A stretch of DNA of 64,000 bases from a virus: IMG/VR virus record IMGVR_UViG_3300033571_019537, positions 1 to 64,000 of that record; one strand, written 5' to 3'. This document shows positions 52,684 to 60,802 of this stretch, one piece after another. The notes beneath the pieces are model-generated. The model was not told the origin of the DNA, did not search any database, and saw only the letters and a list, made by a program, of their open reading frames with translations. Every line of letters begins with the position of its first letter. The first letter of the stretch is position 1. Position numbers and translations under genes: made by a program.

Positions 52684-54246
52684 ATGTCAGAAAAAAAGAT
52701 TAGATTAAGGTTCTCACCTTCTCCCAGCGGCACTCTACACATCGGTGGTGTGCGTACAGCACTATTCAATTATCTATTAGCAAAGAAACTCGGTGGTGAT
52801 TTCTATATCCGAATCGAGGATACAGATAGGGAACGTTTCGTTCCAACTGCAGAAAAATATATCTATGATTCTTTAGAGTGGTTAGGTATTATGCCTGATG
52901 AATCCCCAAAACACGGTGGACAATTCGGTCCTTACACTCAATCCCAAAGAACTGAAATCTATAAAGAACATGTTCAAATTCTTTTAAATAAAGGTTATGC
53001 ATATTATGCATTCGATACCCCTGATGAACTTGAAAAAATGAGAGAAGATTTCGGTGGTAAATCTCGTTCTGCAAAATATGATTCAGTTACTCGTCAATAT
53101 ATGAAGAACTCTTTAGTTCTTCCTGAATCAGAAACAAAAAAACTTTTAGAAGAAAATCACCCTTATTGTGTTAGATTATTAATGCCAAAAAATCGTGATA
53201 TTATTTTCACAGATATGATTCGTGGTAAAGTTAAATTTAATACATCAGAATGTGATGATAAAGTTATTTGGAAATCTAAAGATAATCTTCCAACTTACCA
53301 TCTTGCAAATGTGGTAGATGACCATTTAATGCAAACCACACATGTTATTCGTGGTGAAGAATGGTTATCATCTGTACCTACACATATAATGTTATATGAA
53401 TCATTTGGTTGGGAACATCCAACATTTGCACACCTACCTTTAATTCTTAGACCTGAAGGAAATGGTAAATTAAGTAAACGTGATGGTGATGCATTTGGTA
53501 TTCCTGTTTATCCACTTCAATTTAAAGAAATGGGATTTTTACCTGAAGCAGTAAATAATTTCCTTGCATTTTTGGGTTGGAATCCTGGTGGTAATAAAGA
53601 ATTATATACCATTGATGAATTAATTCAATCTTTTTCAATCGAAAGAGTTTCCAAATCTGGAGCAAGATACAATTTCAAAAAGGCATTGTGGTATAATAAT
53701 CAATATATCAAAGTAATGGATAATAATCTTGCACTTGAACAATTGGTTAATGATAAAGGTGAAAAACTTTATGAATTGTATGGAAAAGAATTGGTTGAAA
53801 AAATGTGGGATTTAACCAAAGATAAGGTTATGTCTTTTAAAGATATTACCTTAAAAGAAATGACTGAAAAAGGTGAAAAAGAAAAATTCTATCCAAATTT
53901 TTATTCCCTAACAAAATGGTTTTGGAATTCGTTTGACTTAAATAATTTAAACCCTGAATCATTTAAAAATTGGGGTGAAACACAAGAAAAATGGTTTTCC
54001 GAATATATTAATTATTTAAAAGAAACAAAACCAACAGATTTGGATGGATTTCAATTAAAAGGATTGGAATTAATAACACAATTAGAATGTCAACAAAAGG
54101 ACATAATGATGTATTTAAGACAATCTTTGACTGGGGGTGAACCTTCACCTGGTTTGTTTGATTTAATGGTTCTGTGGGGTTATAAAGAAACAATTTCAAG
54201 ATTGGAATCTTATTATGAATTTGTTCAAAAAACCTTAGTCAAATGA
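52684..54246 (+). CDS. gltX: Glutamyl-tRNA synthetase, full length
   Basis: 520 residues, a complete class I GluRS of bacterial type. HIGH region SPSGTLHIGGVRTALFNYLL (signature 17-22), FYIRIEDTDRERF, PYCVRLLMP, VIRGEEWLSS, and KMSKS equivalent NGKLSKRDGDA (262-266). The anticodon-binding C-terminal region continues to SPGLFDLMVLWG, without truncation. It charges tRNA-Glu with glutamate in the cytoplasm. The first ~300 bp are visibly richer in G+C (for example CCCAGCGGCAC) than the rest, which has the phage's AT-rich codons. A complete aminoacyl-tRNA synthetase in a phage is unusual; it likely came from a Bacteroidota host. Confidence 0.97.
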   Translation: MSEKKIRLRFSPSPSGTLHIGGVRTALFNYLLAKKLGGDFYIRIEDTDRERFVPTAEKYIYDSLEWLGIMPDESPKHGGQFGPYTQSQRTEIYKEHVQILLNKGYAYYAFDTPDELEKMREDFGGKSRSAKYDSVTRQYMKNSLVLPESETKKLLEENHPYCVRLLMPKNRDIIFTDMIRGKVKFNTSECDDKVIWKSKDNLPTYHLANVVDDHLMQTTHVIRGEEWLSSVPTHIMLYESFGWEHPTFAHLPLILRPEGNGKLSKRDGDAFGIPVYPLQFKEMGFLPEAVNNFLAFLGWNPGGNKELYTIDELIQSFSIERVSKSGARYNFKKALWYNNQYIKVMDNNLALEQLVNDKGEKLYELYGKELVEKMWDLTKDKVMSFKDITLKEMTEKGEKEKFYPNFYSLTKWFWNSFDLNNLNPESFKNWGETQEKWFSEYINYLKETKPTDLDGFQLKGLELITQLECQQKDIMMYLRQSLTGGEPSPGLFDLMVLWGYKETISRLESYYEFVQKTLVK

Positions 54247-54410
54247 TTAGTAAAGAAAAAAAAGGTAATGAACTTTATGTTTGGTTCTGGGAAAGGGGTT
54301 TAAAAACTTTAATCTATAAAAGATGGATTGATAAAGGTTATGGTATGGTCATGGATAGAATTCCTTTTACTGCGAAAGAAATTGATGAACAAAAATTAAA
54401 AAAACAATAA
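54243..54410 (+). CDS. Small hypothetical protein after gltX
   Basis: 55 residues, ATGA overlap with the gltX stop. Aromatic and basic: ELYVWFWERGLKTLIYKRW, then GYGMVMDRIPFTAKEIDEQ. Too short for family assignment; coupling to gltX supports translation. Confidence 0.6.
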   Translation: MISKEKKGNELYVWFWERGLKTLIYKRWIDKGYGMVMDRIPFTAKEIDEQKLKKQ

Positions 54411-54414
54411 ATAT

Positions 54415-54555
54415 ATGATTTACTTATTAAGTACAATTGTTCAATTTTTATTTTTCTACATGATTATTCGTTGGTTCACAATGGAAGTTATGAACAAATT
54501 TTGGTTTCCTGAATTTGAAGAAAAAATTAGACGTTGGTGGGGTAGAACTTTTTAA
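54415..54555 (+). CDS. Small single-pass membrane protein
   Basis: 46 residues: MIYLLSTIVQFLFFYMIIRW is one membrane helix, followed by a cytoplasmic KFWFPEFEEKIRRWWGR tail. 4 nt after the previous stop, so in the gltX operon. Confidence 0.55.
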   Translation: MIYLLSTIVQFLFFYMIIRWFTMEVMNKFWFPEFEEKIRRWWGRTF

Positions 54556-54558
54556 AGT

Positions 54559-54594
54559 TTGCAATACCAATTTAAATTTTTTTCCTTATCTTTG
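54559..54594 (+). promoter_or_regulatory. TTGCA-type promoter for the RNA-repair operon
   Basis: TTGCA (54559-54563), TATCTTTG (54587-54594), 28 nt apart, then TGGAAA, as in the 51382 promoter; 15 nt to the ATG at 54609. Confidence 0.7.
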
Positions 54595-54608
54595 TGGAAA
54601 CTTAATCA

Positions 54609-56786
54609 ATGAGAACTTTAATTCTAACAAGGGGTTGTCCTGGTTCAGGAAAATCAACTTTTATTAAAAATAATGGTCTGGAGGAATATACACTTTCCCC
54701 AGACCAAATTCGTTTATTATTTCAATCACCATCTCTTAATGAATTGGGTGGTTTAAATATTTCAATGAATAATGATAACAAAGTTTGGTCATTACTTTTT
54801 GAACTTCTTGAAAAACGAATGGAAAGGGGTGAATTAACGGTAATAGATGCAACACATCAAGGTAGAACAAATTTTCAACGTTATAAAAAATTAATTGAAA
54901 ATTATCGTTATCGTGCATTTGTATTGGATTTTACTGATGTTCCAATAGAAAGGGTTTTAAAACAAAATAAAATGCGTGATGAATATAAATTTGTTCCAGA
55001 AGAAGTTATTCACCGTGCATTTGCAAGATATGATTTGGAAAAACCTCAAGGTAGGTTTATTATAACAAAACCTGATAATTTATTTGAAAATATTCATGCA
55101 AAACCAATTGATTTATCCAATTATAAAAATGTTTATATATTCGGTGATATTCATGGTTGTGTTGAACCTTTAATTCAATTTTTTCAAGATAATCCTTTTT
55201 CTTTAGAAAATCAATATATTTTTGTTGGTGACTTTATTGATAGGGGTATAAATAATTCTGATGTATTAAAATATATGTTGGAATTATCAAAACAACCCAA
55301 TGTTTATCTTATTGAAGGTAATCATGAAATACATCTTTGGAAATGGGGTAATAATGAAATATCAAAATCTAAAGTATTTGAAGTTGAAACAAAACCCCAA
55401 TTAGAAGAATCTGATTTCACCAAATCTGATGCAAGGGAATTATATCGAAAATTAGGTCAAATGTCATGGTTTACATATAATGGAAAAGAATATCTTGTAA
55501 CTCATGGTGGTTTATCTACGTTCCCAAAAAGAAATTTAATTTATATTGCAACGCAAGAAATGATTAAAGGTGTTGGCAGACATAATTTGGATATTGATGA
55601 AGTTTTTTCACAAAACTGTAATAAGGAAATTTATCAAATTCATGGTCATAGAAATTCAAAAAACTCATCAATATTTGCATCAGAAAAATCATTTAACTTG
55701 GAGGGTAAAATTGAATTTGGTGGTCATTTAAGAATTTTGCATTTATCTGGTAATGAAATTAAAGGTATTGAAATTAAAAATAATTTATTTAAAATAAAAG
55801 AAGAACTTGATACCGAAGTGGTAAATCTTGAAGGACTTAATTTGGTTAATGAATTAAGAAAATCCAGATTAGTTCGTGAAAATAAGTTAACCAATTATAT
55901 ATCTTCTTTTAATTTTACTCGTGATGCATTTTTCAATTCAAAATGGAATCAATTAAACATTAAGGCAAGGGGATTATTTCTTAATACAATTAATGGTGAA
56001 ATTATAACTCGTTCTTATGATAAATTTTTTAATATTGGAGAACAAAAAGAAACATCATTGGATATATTACCTACAAAAATAAAATTTCCACTTACTTGTT
56101 GGCATAAATATAATGGTTTTTTGGGATTGGTAGGTTATGATTCCATTAAAGATGAAGTTTTTATATCATCAAAATCAACTTCTGATGGAGAATTTTCCCA
56201 AATGTTTGCCAAAATATTAAAAGAAAAAATCACTAACTTTGACTTACTAAAAGATTATGTAAAAAATAATAATTGTTCACTTATTTTTGAGGTAATTGAA
56301 CCGAATTTAGACCCACATATTATTGAATATCCCAAACCAAATATCGTTCTTATTGAATCTGTAAAAAGAGATATTGAATTTAAAACTGATTCTTATGAAG
56401 AATTATTAAAAATTGGTAAGGAATTGGGATTGGATGTTAAAGAAAAAGTTGCAGTTTTTAATCATTGGGAAGAATTTTATGAATTCTATAAAAAAATTCT
56501 TCATCATGATTATAATTTAAATGGTGAATGGATTGAGGGATTTGTATTTGAGGATATGAATAAATTTATGTTTAAATACAAAACTTATTTTTATAATAAG
56601 TGGAAGTATAGAAGAGGAATTAAAGATGCAGTTGCAAGACAAAAAGATGATAATAAACCATTTAATCACGGTAAATTAAAATCTAAAGAAGATGTTGAAT
56701 TTTATGGTTGGTTAAAACAACTTGATAAGGATTATTTAAAAGAAGTGTCAATTATTGCATTAAGAAATCAATGGTTAAAAAGATGA
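54609..56786 (+). CDS. Polynucleotide kinase-phosphatase-RNA ligase fusion
   Basis: 725 residues with three catalytic domains. Kinase 1-165: GCPGSGKST at 9-17, VIDATHQGR at 78-86. Metallophosphatase 173-380: GDIHG 179-183, GDFIDRG 207-213, GNHE 237-240, THGG 298-301, HGH 345-347. Nucleotidyltransferase/ligase 400-725: CWHKYNGFLG with Lys500 (motif I K-x-N-G), FEVIEP 560-565, EGFVFED 643-649 (motif IV), FMFKYK 653-658 (motif V). The order matches bacterial Pnkp, which heals and seals RNA ends; the ligase motifs also recall T4 Rnl1. Likely repairs tRNAs cut by host anticodon nucleases. No Hen1 methyltransferase neighbour. First gene of an operon with a strong promoter. Confidence 0.93.
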   Translation: MRTLILTRGCPGSGKSTFIKNNGLEEYTLSPDQIRLLFQSPSLNELGGLNISMNNDNKVWSLLFELLEKRMERGELTVIDATHQGRTNFQRYKKLIENYRYRAFVLDFTDVPIERVLKQNKMRDEYKFVPEEVIHRAFARYDLEKPQGRFIITKPDNLFENIHAKPIDLSNYKNVYIFGDIHGCVEPLIQFFQDNPFSLENQYIFVGDFIDRGINNSDVLKYMLELSKQPNVYLIEGNHEIHLWKWGNNEISKSKVFEVETKPQLEESDFTKSDARELYRKLGQMSWFTYNGKEYLVTHGGLSTFPKRNLIYIATQEMIKGVGRHNLDIDEVFSQNCNKEIYQIHGHRNSKNSSIFASEKSFNLEGKIEFGGHLRILHLSGNEIKGIEIKNNLFKIKEELDTEVVNLEGLNLVNELRKSRLVRENKLTNYISSFNFTRDAFFNSKWNQLNIKARGLFLNTINGEIITRSYDKFFNIGEQKETSLDILPTKIKFPLTCWHKYNGFLGLVGYDSIKDEVFISSKSTSDGEFSQMFAKILKEKITNFDLLKDYVKNNNCSLIFEVIEPNLDPHIIEYPKPNIVLIESVKRDIEFKTDSYEELLKIGKELGLDVKEKVAVFNHWEEFYEFYKKILHHDYNLNGEWIEGFVFEDMNKFMFKYKTYFYNKWKYRRGIKDAVARQKDDNKPFNHGKLKSKEDVEFYGWLKQLDKDYLKEVSIIALRNQWLKR

Positions 56787-57094
56787 AAAATACATTTTTT
56801 ACGGTAGAAGAAATTCAATTAAAAAATAATATTATGATTAATACAGAAAAATTAAGAAAAATTATTCTTTTAAAAGAAAAAGAAAACGAGGAAATTAAAG
56901 AAAAGGAAAATTTAATACACAAATGTGTTTATGATTTACAGATTTGTCCTGTTTGCGGTAATCCTTTAAAATATGAAATAATAAAAGAAAGAAGTTTTTT
57001 GTTTTTTACTAATAAAAGAGCATTTACTTATTGTACTACAAATAAGACCCATTATAATGAAGAAGATGAATCTGGTGAAGAAGAAGATTGTTAA
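56783..57094 (+). CDS. FFTVEE-tag protein with zinc ribbon
   Basis: 103 residues from ATG 56783 (ATGA overlap with the PNK-ligase stop). MKNTFFTVEEIQLKNN, a charged coiled-coil-like helix (KEKENEEIKEKENLIHK), then CPVCGNPLKYE with a later Cys (YCTTNK) and an acidic tail (EEDESGEEEDC). Coupled to the repair enzyme; possible partner. Tag as discussed for other proteins. Confidence 0.6.
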   Translation: MKNTFFTVEEIQLKNNIMINTEKLRKIILLKEKENEEIKEKENLIHKCVYDLQICPVCGNPLKYEIIKERSFLFFTNKRAFTYCTTNKTHYNEEDESGEEEDC

Positions 57095-57111
57095 TATTTT
57101 AATAAATTAAA

Positions 57112-57804
57112 ATGAACTATCAAGATTATAAATATATTTTTCCACCAAGACCAGAAAATGCAACAAAAATTTCTGATTGTGAATTTTATCAATCTAATGG
57201 TTATTTCGCACAACCAAAATTAAATGGTTCTTGCTGTTTATTATTCACAAATGGTCAAACTTTTATTGTAAAAAATAGACATAAACAATCTTTTTCAAAT
57301 TTTAAAATAAGTGTAGAAATAGAAACATTAGTTAAAAGAATTTATGAAAAAAATAAAGATTTGGGTTGGATTGTTTTGGTTGGTGAATATCTAAATAAAT
57401 CGCAAAAAGATGAAAATGGAAAAATATTTAACCAAAAACTTGTTTTTTTCGATTTAATTGTTTATAATTCAAAACATCTTCTGGGTGAATCTTTCCAAAG
57501 TCGTTATAATCTTCTTTTGAATTTGTTCACATCTAAAGATGAAACTGATAAATATTACTTTGGTAAATTGGATTTAAAAGACTATAACAAATGGTTATAT
57601 ACAATAGATGAAACTTTTTATGTTGTTAAAACCTTTGTAAAAGAAGATTTTAAGGAATTATATGAAGAAATGGTGAAACATGAATTATATGAAGGTTTGG
57701 TCTTAAAGAGAATGGTTGCACCATTGGAAAATGGTATTACCGAAAAAAATAATACCAAGTCACAAATAAAAATTAGAAAAGAAACAAAAAATTATAAATT
57801 CTGA
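57112..57804 (+). CDS. Compact ATP-dependent polynucleotide ligase
   Basis: 230 residues. AQPKLNGSCCLLF holds motif I (K-x-N-G, Lys47 region), then VKNRHKQSF, LVGEYLNKS (motif III-like), KLVFFDLIVY (IIIa), YEGLVLKRM (motif IV) and SQIKIRKETKNYKF (motif V). Smaller than T4 Rnl2 or DNA ligases and without a visible OB domain, so a minimal nucleotidyltransferase. Second ligase within 3 kb and directly after the PNK-ligase, probably RNA- or nick-specific. Confidence 0.85.
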   Translation: MNYQDYKYIFPPRPENATKISDCEFYQSNGYFAQPKLNGSCCLLFTNGQTFIVKNRHKQSFSNFKISVEIETLVKRIYEKNKDLGWIVLVGEYLNKSQKDENGKIFNQKLVFFDLIVYNSKHLLGESFQSRYNLLLNLFTSKDETDKYYFGKLDLKDYNKWLYTIDETFYVVKTFVKEDFKELYEEMVKHELYEGLVLKRMVAPLENGITEKNNTKSQIKIRKETKNYKF

Positions 57805-58127
57805 TGAAAACATTTTTTCAAGTAGATGAAATAAAACCCATAAAAAGGAAGAAAAATAATTCAGTTGTAGAATCAACCACTCAATTGATTGATAATTCAT
57901 TACCTAATTGGTTTACAAATATTCAATTACTTAGAAAAAAGTATAATGAAATAGAAAAACTTAATGATAATGAATTATTATTATTTTTAGATAATAAAAA
58001 CTTTGATGAACGTTGTCAATATATTTTAGGGTTAGTTGATTATTGTCTTGAAATTAATTCATTTCCTTCATTAAAAAAATATAAAGAAGAACTTTTATAT
58101 TTAAAAAAAATAAATAAACAAAAATAA
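57804..58127 (+). CDS. FFQVDE-tag protein
   Basis: 107 residues. MKTFFQVDEIKPIKRKK, then a helical body (NWFTNIQLLRKKYNEIEKL, LDNKNFDERCQYILGLVDY). TGATG overlap with the ligase stop. Tag shared with other genes. Function unknown. Confidence 0.6.
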   Translation: MKTFFQVDEIKPIKRKKNNSVVESTTQLIDNSLPNWFTNIQLLRKKYNEIEKLNDNELLLFLDNKNFDERCQYILGLVDYCLEINSFPSLKKYKEELLYLKKINKQK

Positions 58128-58128
58128 A

Positions 58129-58614
58129 ATGAAAAAAGACATTACAAAAGAAGAGTTTGAAAAACTTTATAACGAATGGTATCCCAAATTCAAATCTTTG
58201 GGTTTGGACAACTTAAAGTTCCAAATTATGCGTACATTGTATGGTGAAAAAATAAAAGAAACTTTTCAACAAAAAAAGGATTTTGGTAATTCATTGGAAA
58301 ATTTTGAGAATTATGAAAAACTTTGCAAAGAAACAAAAAAAGATGTTTTAAAAAACGAATTGGAATTAAAAATTTTAAATGATAATGAATTTGAAATTTA
58401 TTTCAATAAATCCCTAAAATGTAAAATTACAGATTATTATGAAGGAAAAACAAAACACTTCATAATGTATAATCTTTTGTGTAATAAAAAATCAGACACA
58501 TACGAAAGGGAAATTAGTTCTTTGATTGCAAATCAAGAATATAATGTAACAAAAATAAAATTCAATCCAACTTTTGATGAAATTATTGATAAATTTCTTC
58601 CTCAATTAAAATAA
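58129..58614 (+). CDS. Hypothetical protein
   Basis: 161 residues. ITKEEFEKLYNEWYPKFKSL helix pair, then a beta domain (NEFEIYFNKSLKCKITDYYEG) and a C-terminal helix. One nt after the preceding stop; same operon as the ligases and sigma factor. Confidence 0.55.
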   Translation: MKKDITKEEFEKLYNEWYPKFKSLGLDNLKFQIMRTLYGEKIKETFQQKKDFGNSLENFENYEKLCKETKKDVLKNELELKILNDNEFEIYFNKSLKCKITDYYEGKTKHFIMYNLLCNKKSDTYEREISSLIANQEYNVTKIKFNPTFDEIIDKFLPQLK

Positions 58615-58639
58615 TTTTTTATAATCAAACCAAACCTAT

Positions 58640-59473
58640 ATGTTAAAAACCAAAACAAGAAAAAAAGAAAAAAAAGAAGGTATTGATGATATAATTGAAA
58701 CCAATCTATCATCCTTATTTTTTAAGGATGTTAGAAAAACACAAAAATTATCAGGTGATGATGAAAAATTAATGTGGCAAAAATATTTTAAAACAAAAGA
58801 TAAAAAAATAAGAGATTTAATAATAAAATCTCATTTACTTTTCGCAATAAAAACTGCAAATGAATTTAGTGGTGTTTGTAATCAATATAATATTGATATA
58901 AAAGATTTATATCAAGAGGCATTAATTGGTCTTGTTACCGCATCTGAAAAATATACTTTAGAAAAAAACACTAAATTTATATCTTATGCAGTATGGTGGG
59001 TTCGCCAATCCATTCTTGCATATCTTTCTGAATATTCAAGAGAAATAAGATTACCTTTAAATGTTGTTAATGATATTCAAAAACAACAAAAAAAGAATGA
59101 ACAAAAACTAAAACAAGATGAGTTTGTTGATACAAGTGATGATATATTTGTACCAACAGTACAATCAATTTATTCTTCAATTAATGAAGATGGTGATGAA
59201 TTAATTGATTTAATACCAGCAAATATAACCCCACCTGATAATATTGATAAATTTGATAAAAGAAAAGAATTAGAAGATTTAATTAGTAATGTACTTGATG
59301 AAAGAGAAAAAACTATTATTACAATGTATTATGGGTTTGATGGTAATAATAATTGTAATTTAGAAGATGTTGGTGATGAATTAAATTTAACCAAAGAAAG
59401 GGTTAGACAAATAAAAGAAATTGCACTTAAAAAACTTAGAACAAACGGAAAAAATCTTTTTAAATTTAAATAA
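58640..59473 (+). CDS. RNA polymerase sigma-70 family factor
   Basis: 277 residues. Region 1.2/2.1 starts at LSSLFFKDVRKTQKLS; region 2 has IKDLYQEALIGLVTASEKY and FISYAVWWVRQSILAYLSE at 113-131, then REIRLPLNVV (region 3 start), nearly the sequence of Bacteroidota primary sigma RpoD. Region 4 (about 208-270) has DEREKTIITMYYG and a helix-turn-helix LEDVGDELNLTKERVRQIKE. Region 3 is short and replaced by a Lys/Gln-rich linker. It should redirect host polymerase, perhaps to the promoter types seen here. Last gene of the repair operon. Confidence 0.93.
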   Translation: MLKTKTRKKEKKEGIDDIIETNLSSLFFKDVRKTQKLSGDDEKLMWQKYFKTKDKKIRDLIIKSHLLFAIKTANEFSGVCNQYNIDIKDLYQEALIGLVTASEKYTLEKNTKFISYAVWWVRQSILAYLSEYSREIRLPLNVVNDIQKQQKKNEQKLKQDEFVDTSDDIFVPTVQSIYSSINEDGDELIDLIPANITPPDNIDKFDKRKELEDLISNVLDEREKTIITMYYGFDGNNNCNLEDVGDELNLTKERVRQIKEIALKKLRTNGKNLFKFK

Positions 59474-59474
59474 A

Positions 59475-59635
59475 ATGAATACAGTTTTTACAGTAGAAGA
59501 ACATAAAGAAAAGATTGATTCATTTTATTAAGAATAATCCTGAAAATAGAATATTTTATAAATATTTTAAAATATAAATTAAATTTAAAAAGTAATTGTC
59601 AATTTGACTGGTTTATAAAACTATTAAATAATTAA
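59475..59635 (+). pseudogene. Frameshifted small FTVEE-tag gene
   Basis: ATG at 59475 right after the sigma stop. In frame it encodes only MNTVFTVEEHKEKIDSFY (stop 59529-59531). From about 59519 another frame stays open to 59635 and ends directly before the next ATG (ILLRIILKIEYF..., LNLKSNCQFDWF). The whole interval is thus coding-like but split by one shift in a T/A run. A functional tag-only peptide is the alternative. Confidence 0.4.
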
Positions 59636-59637
59636 TT

Positions 59638-60063
59638 ATGATATACTTACTAATATTATTATTTTTTGTTTCATTAACATTAATAATTGTTTGCAACAAT
59701 CCAAAAAGATTAGGTGTTGTTTACACTACAAAATTCGGTATGTTTTTATTTCAAAAAACTATGGAAAAAGGTTTTTCAATATACTTTTCCAAAAAACCAA
59801 TGATTTTAAATCATACCAAATTTGTAACAAATCAATTATCATTACATATTTGGACTTCCCAAGTTACATTTATTTCAAATAAATTAAAAGAAATTAAACC
59901 TGACCCATATCAATTTGGAATTCAGGAAGGTAGTAAATTTTTGGAAAGGGAACAAAGAAGAATTATAAATAAGTCTGATAATGAAACTGCAAAAACAATT
60001 AGAAAATTTGATGATATGAATTATTACTTTAATTTATATAAAGTAGAAGAAAATGTACTATAA
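59638..60063 (+). CDS. Membrane-anchored hypothetical protein
   Basis: 141 residues. N-terminal helix YLLILLFFVSLTLIIVCNN is a signal anchor, then a soluble part with QFGIQEGSKFLEREQRRIIN. Overlaps the next gene by 11 nt. Confidence 0.6.
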   Translation: MIYLLILLFFVSLTLIIVCNNPKRLGVVYTTKFGMFLFQKTMEKGFSIYFSKKPMILNHTKFVTNQLSLHIWTSQVTFISNKLKEIKPDPYQFGIQEGSKFLEREQRRIINKSDNETAKTIRKFDDMNYYFNLYKVEENVL

Positions 60064-60505
60064 TGATTATAAAGTAGATTTTTTATATACAAAAAAGTTA
60101 ATAACAAAAAATTCTTTTGTATTATTACCTGACCAAACCATAGGTAAGGTAATTGGATTTTCATCAGGTATTTGTTGTTTAACAAAAGATGGTGAAAAAA
60201 AATATACATTAAAAGAAATTAAACCAATTTTGTTATTTGCAACAAATAAATCAATTTTTAAAAGTAATATAGTTATTTATGAAAATGAATTCTTTGTTGT
60301 AGATTCTGTTAATGATAATGAAGTAACTTGTTTAAATCATTTAGAAGAAGTTATTAAATTACCAAAAGAAAAACTTAAAAGGTTTAATGGTATAATTAAA
60401 ACAGAAAAATTATTTCAGGTTGGTGATTCTATTTCAGGATATGAAAGTTATGGTTATTTTAATGAAAATTTATATCCTGAAAGTATATACGATAACTGGT
60501 ATTAA
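60053..60505 (+). CDS. Hypothetical beta-rich protein
   Basis: 150 residues with two SH3-like repeats: NSFVLLPDQTIGKVIGFSSG and NIVIYENEFFVVDSVNDNEV. C-terminal YESYGYFNENLYPESIYDNW. Function unknown. Confidence 0.55.
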   Translation: MYYNDYKVDFLYTKKLITKNSFVLLPDQTIGKVIGFSSGICCLTKDGEKKYTLKEIKPILLFATNKSIFKSNIVIYENEFFVVDSVNDNEVTCLNHLEEVIKLPKEKLKRFNGIIKTEKLFQVGDSISGYESYGYFNENLYPESIYDNWY

Positions 60506-60508
60506 AAT

Positions 60509-60802
60509 ATGACATTAAAAAGAACTTTTGAAAATATTAAAAAATATTCCTTATTGCATAATGATTTTTTAATTTGGAGTGATAGTTATGAAAAATCAAG
60601 AAAAATAGTTAAAACTTTACAACAATTAGGTTTTAAAAATCCTAATTTTTATGAGGGAACAGAAATAGAATGTTATTATGGTATTGAATCAAAAAAAATA
60701 ATTTTTAAAAATTTCATTCGTATAATGAACCTAAAATCAAGTGGTTTTCATAAAGTTATTGATTATGATGTTTTTGAAAAAAATTTTATAAAATCTTTAT
60801 AA
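60509..60802 (+). CDS. Small protein with MTLKRTFENI leader
   Basis: 97 residues. The leader MTLKRTFENIKKYSLL recalls the MNLNKTI/MTLEKTL group at 15.7, 16.1 and 23.7 kb. It also contains RIMNLKSSGFHKV. Convergent overlap of 17 nt with the gene at 60786. Confidence 0.55.
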   Translation: MTLKRTFENIKKYSLLHNDFLIWSDSYEKSRKIVKTLQQLGFKNPNFYEGTEIECYYGIESKKIIFKNFIRIMNLKSSGFHKVIDYDVFEKNFIKSL

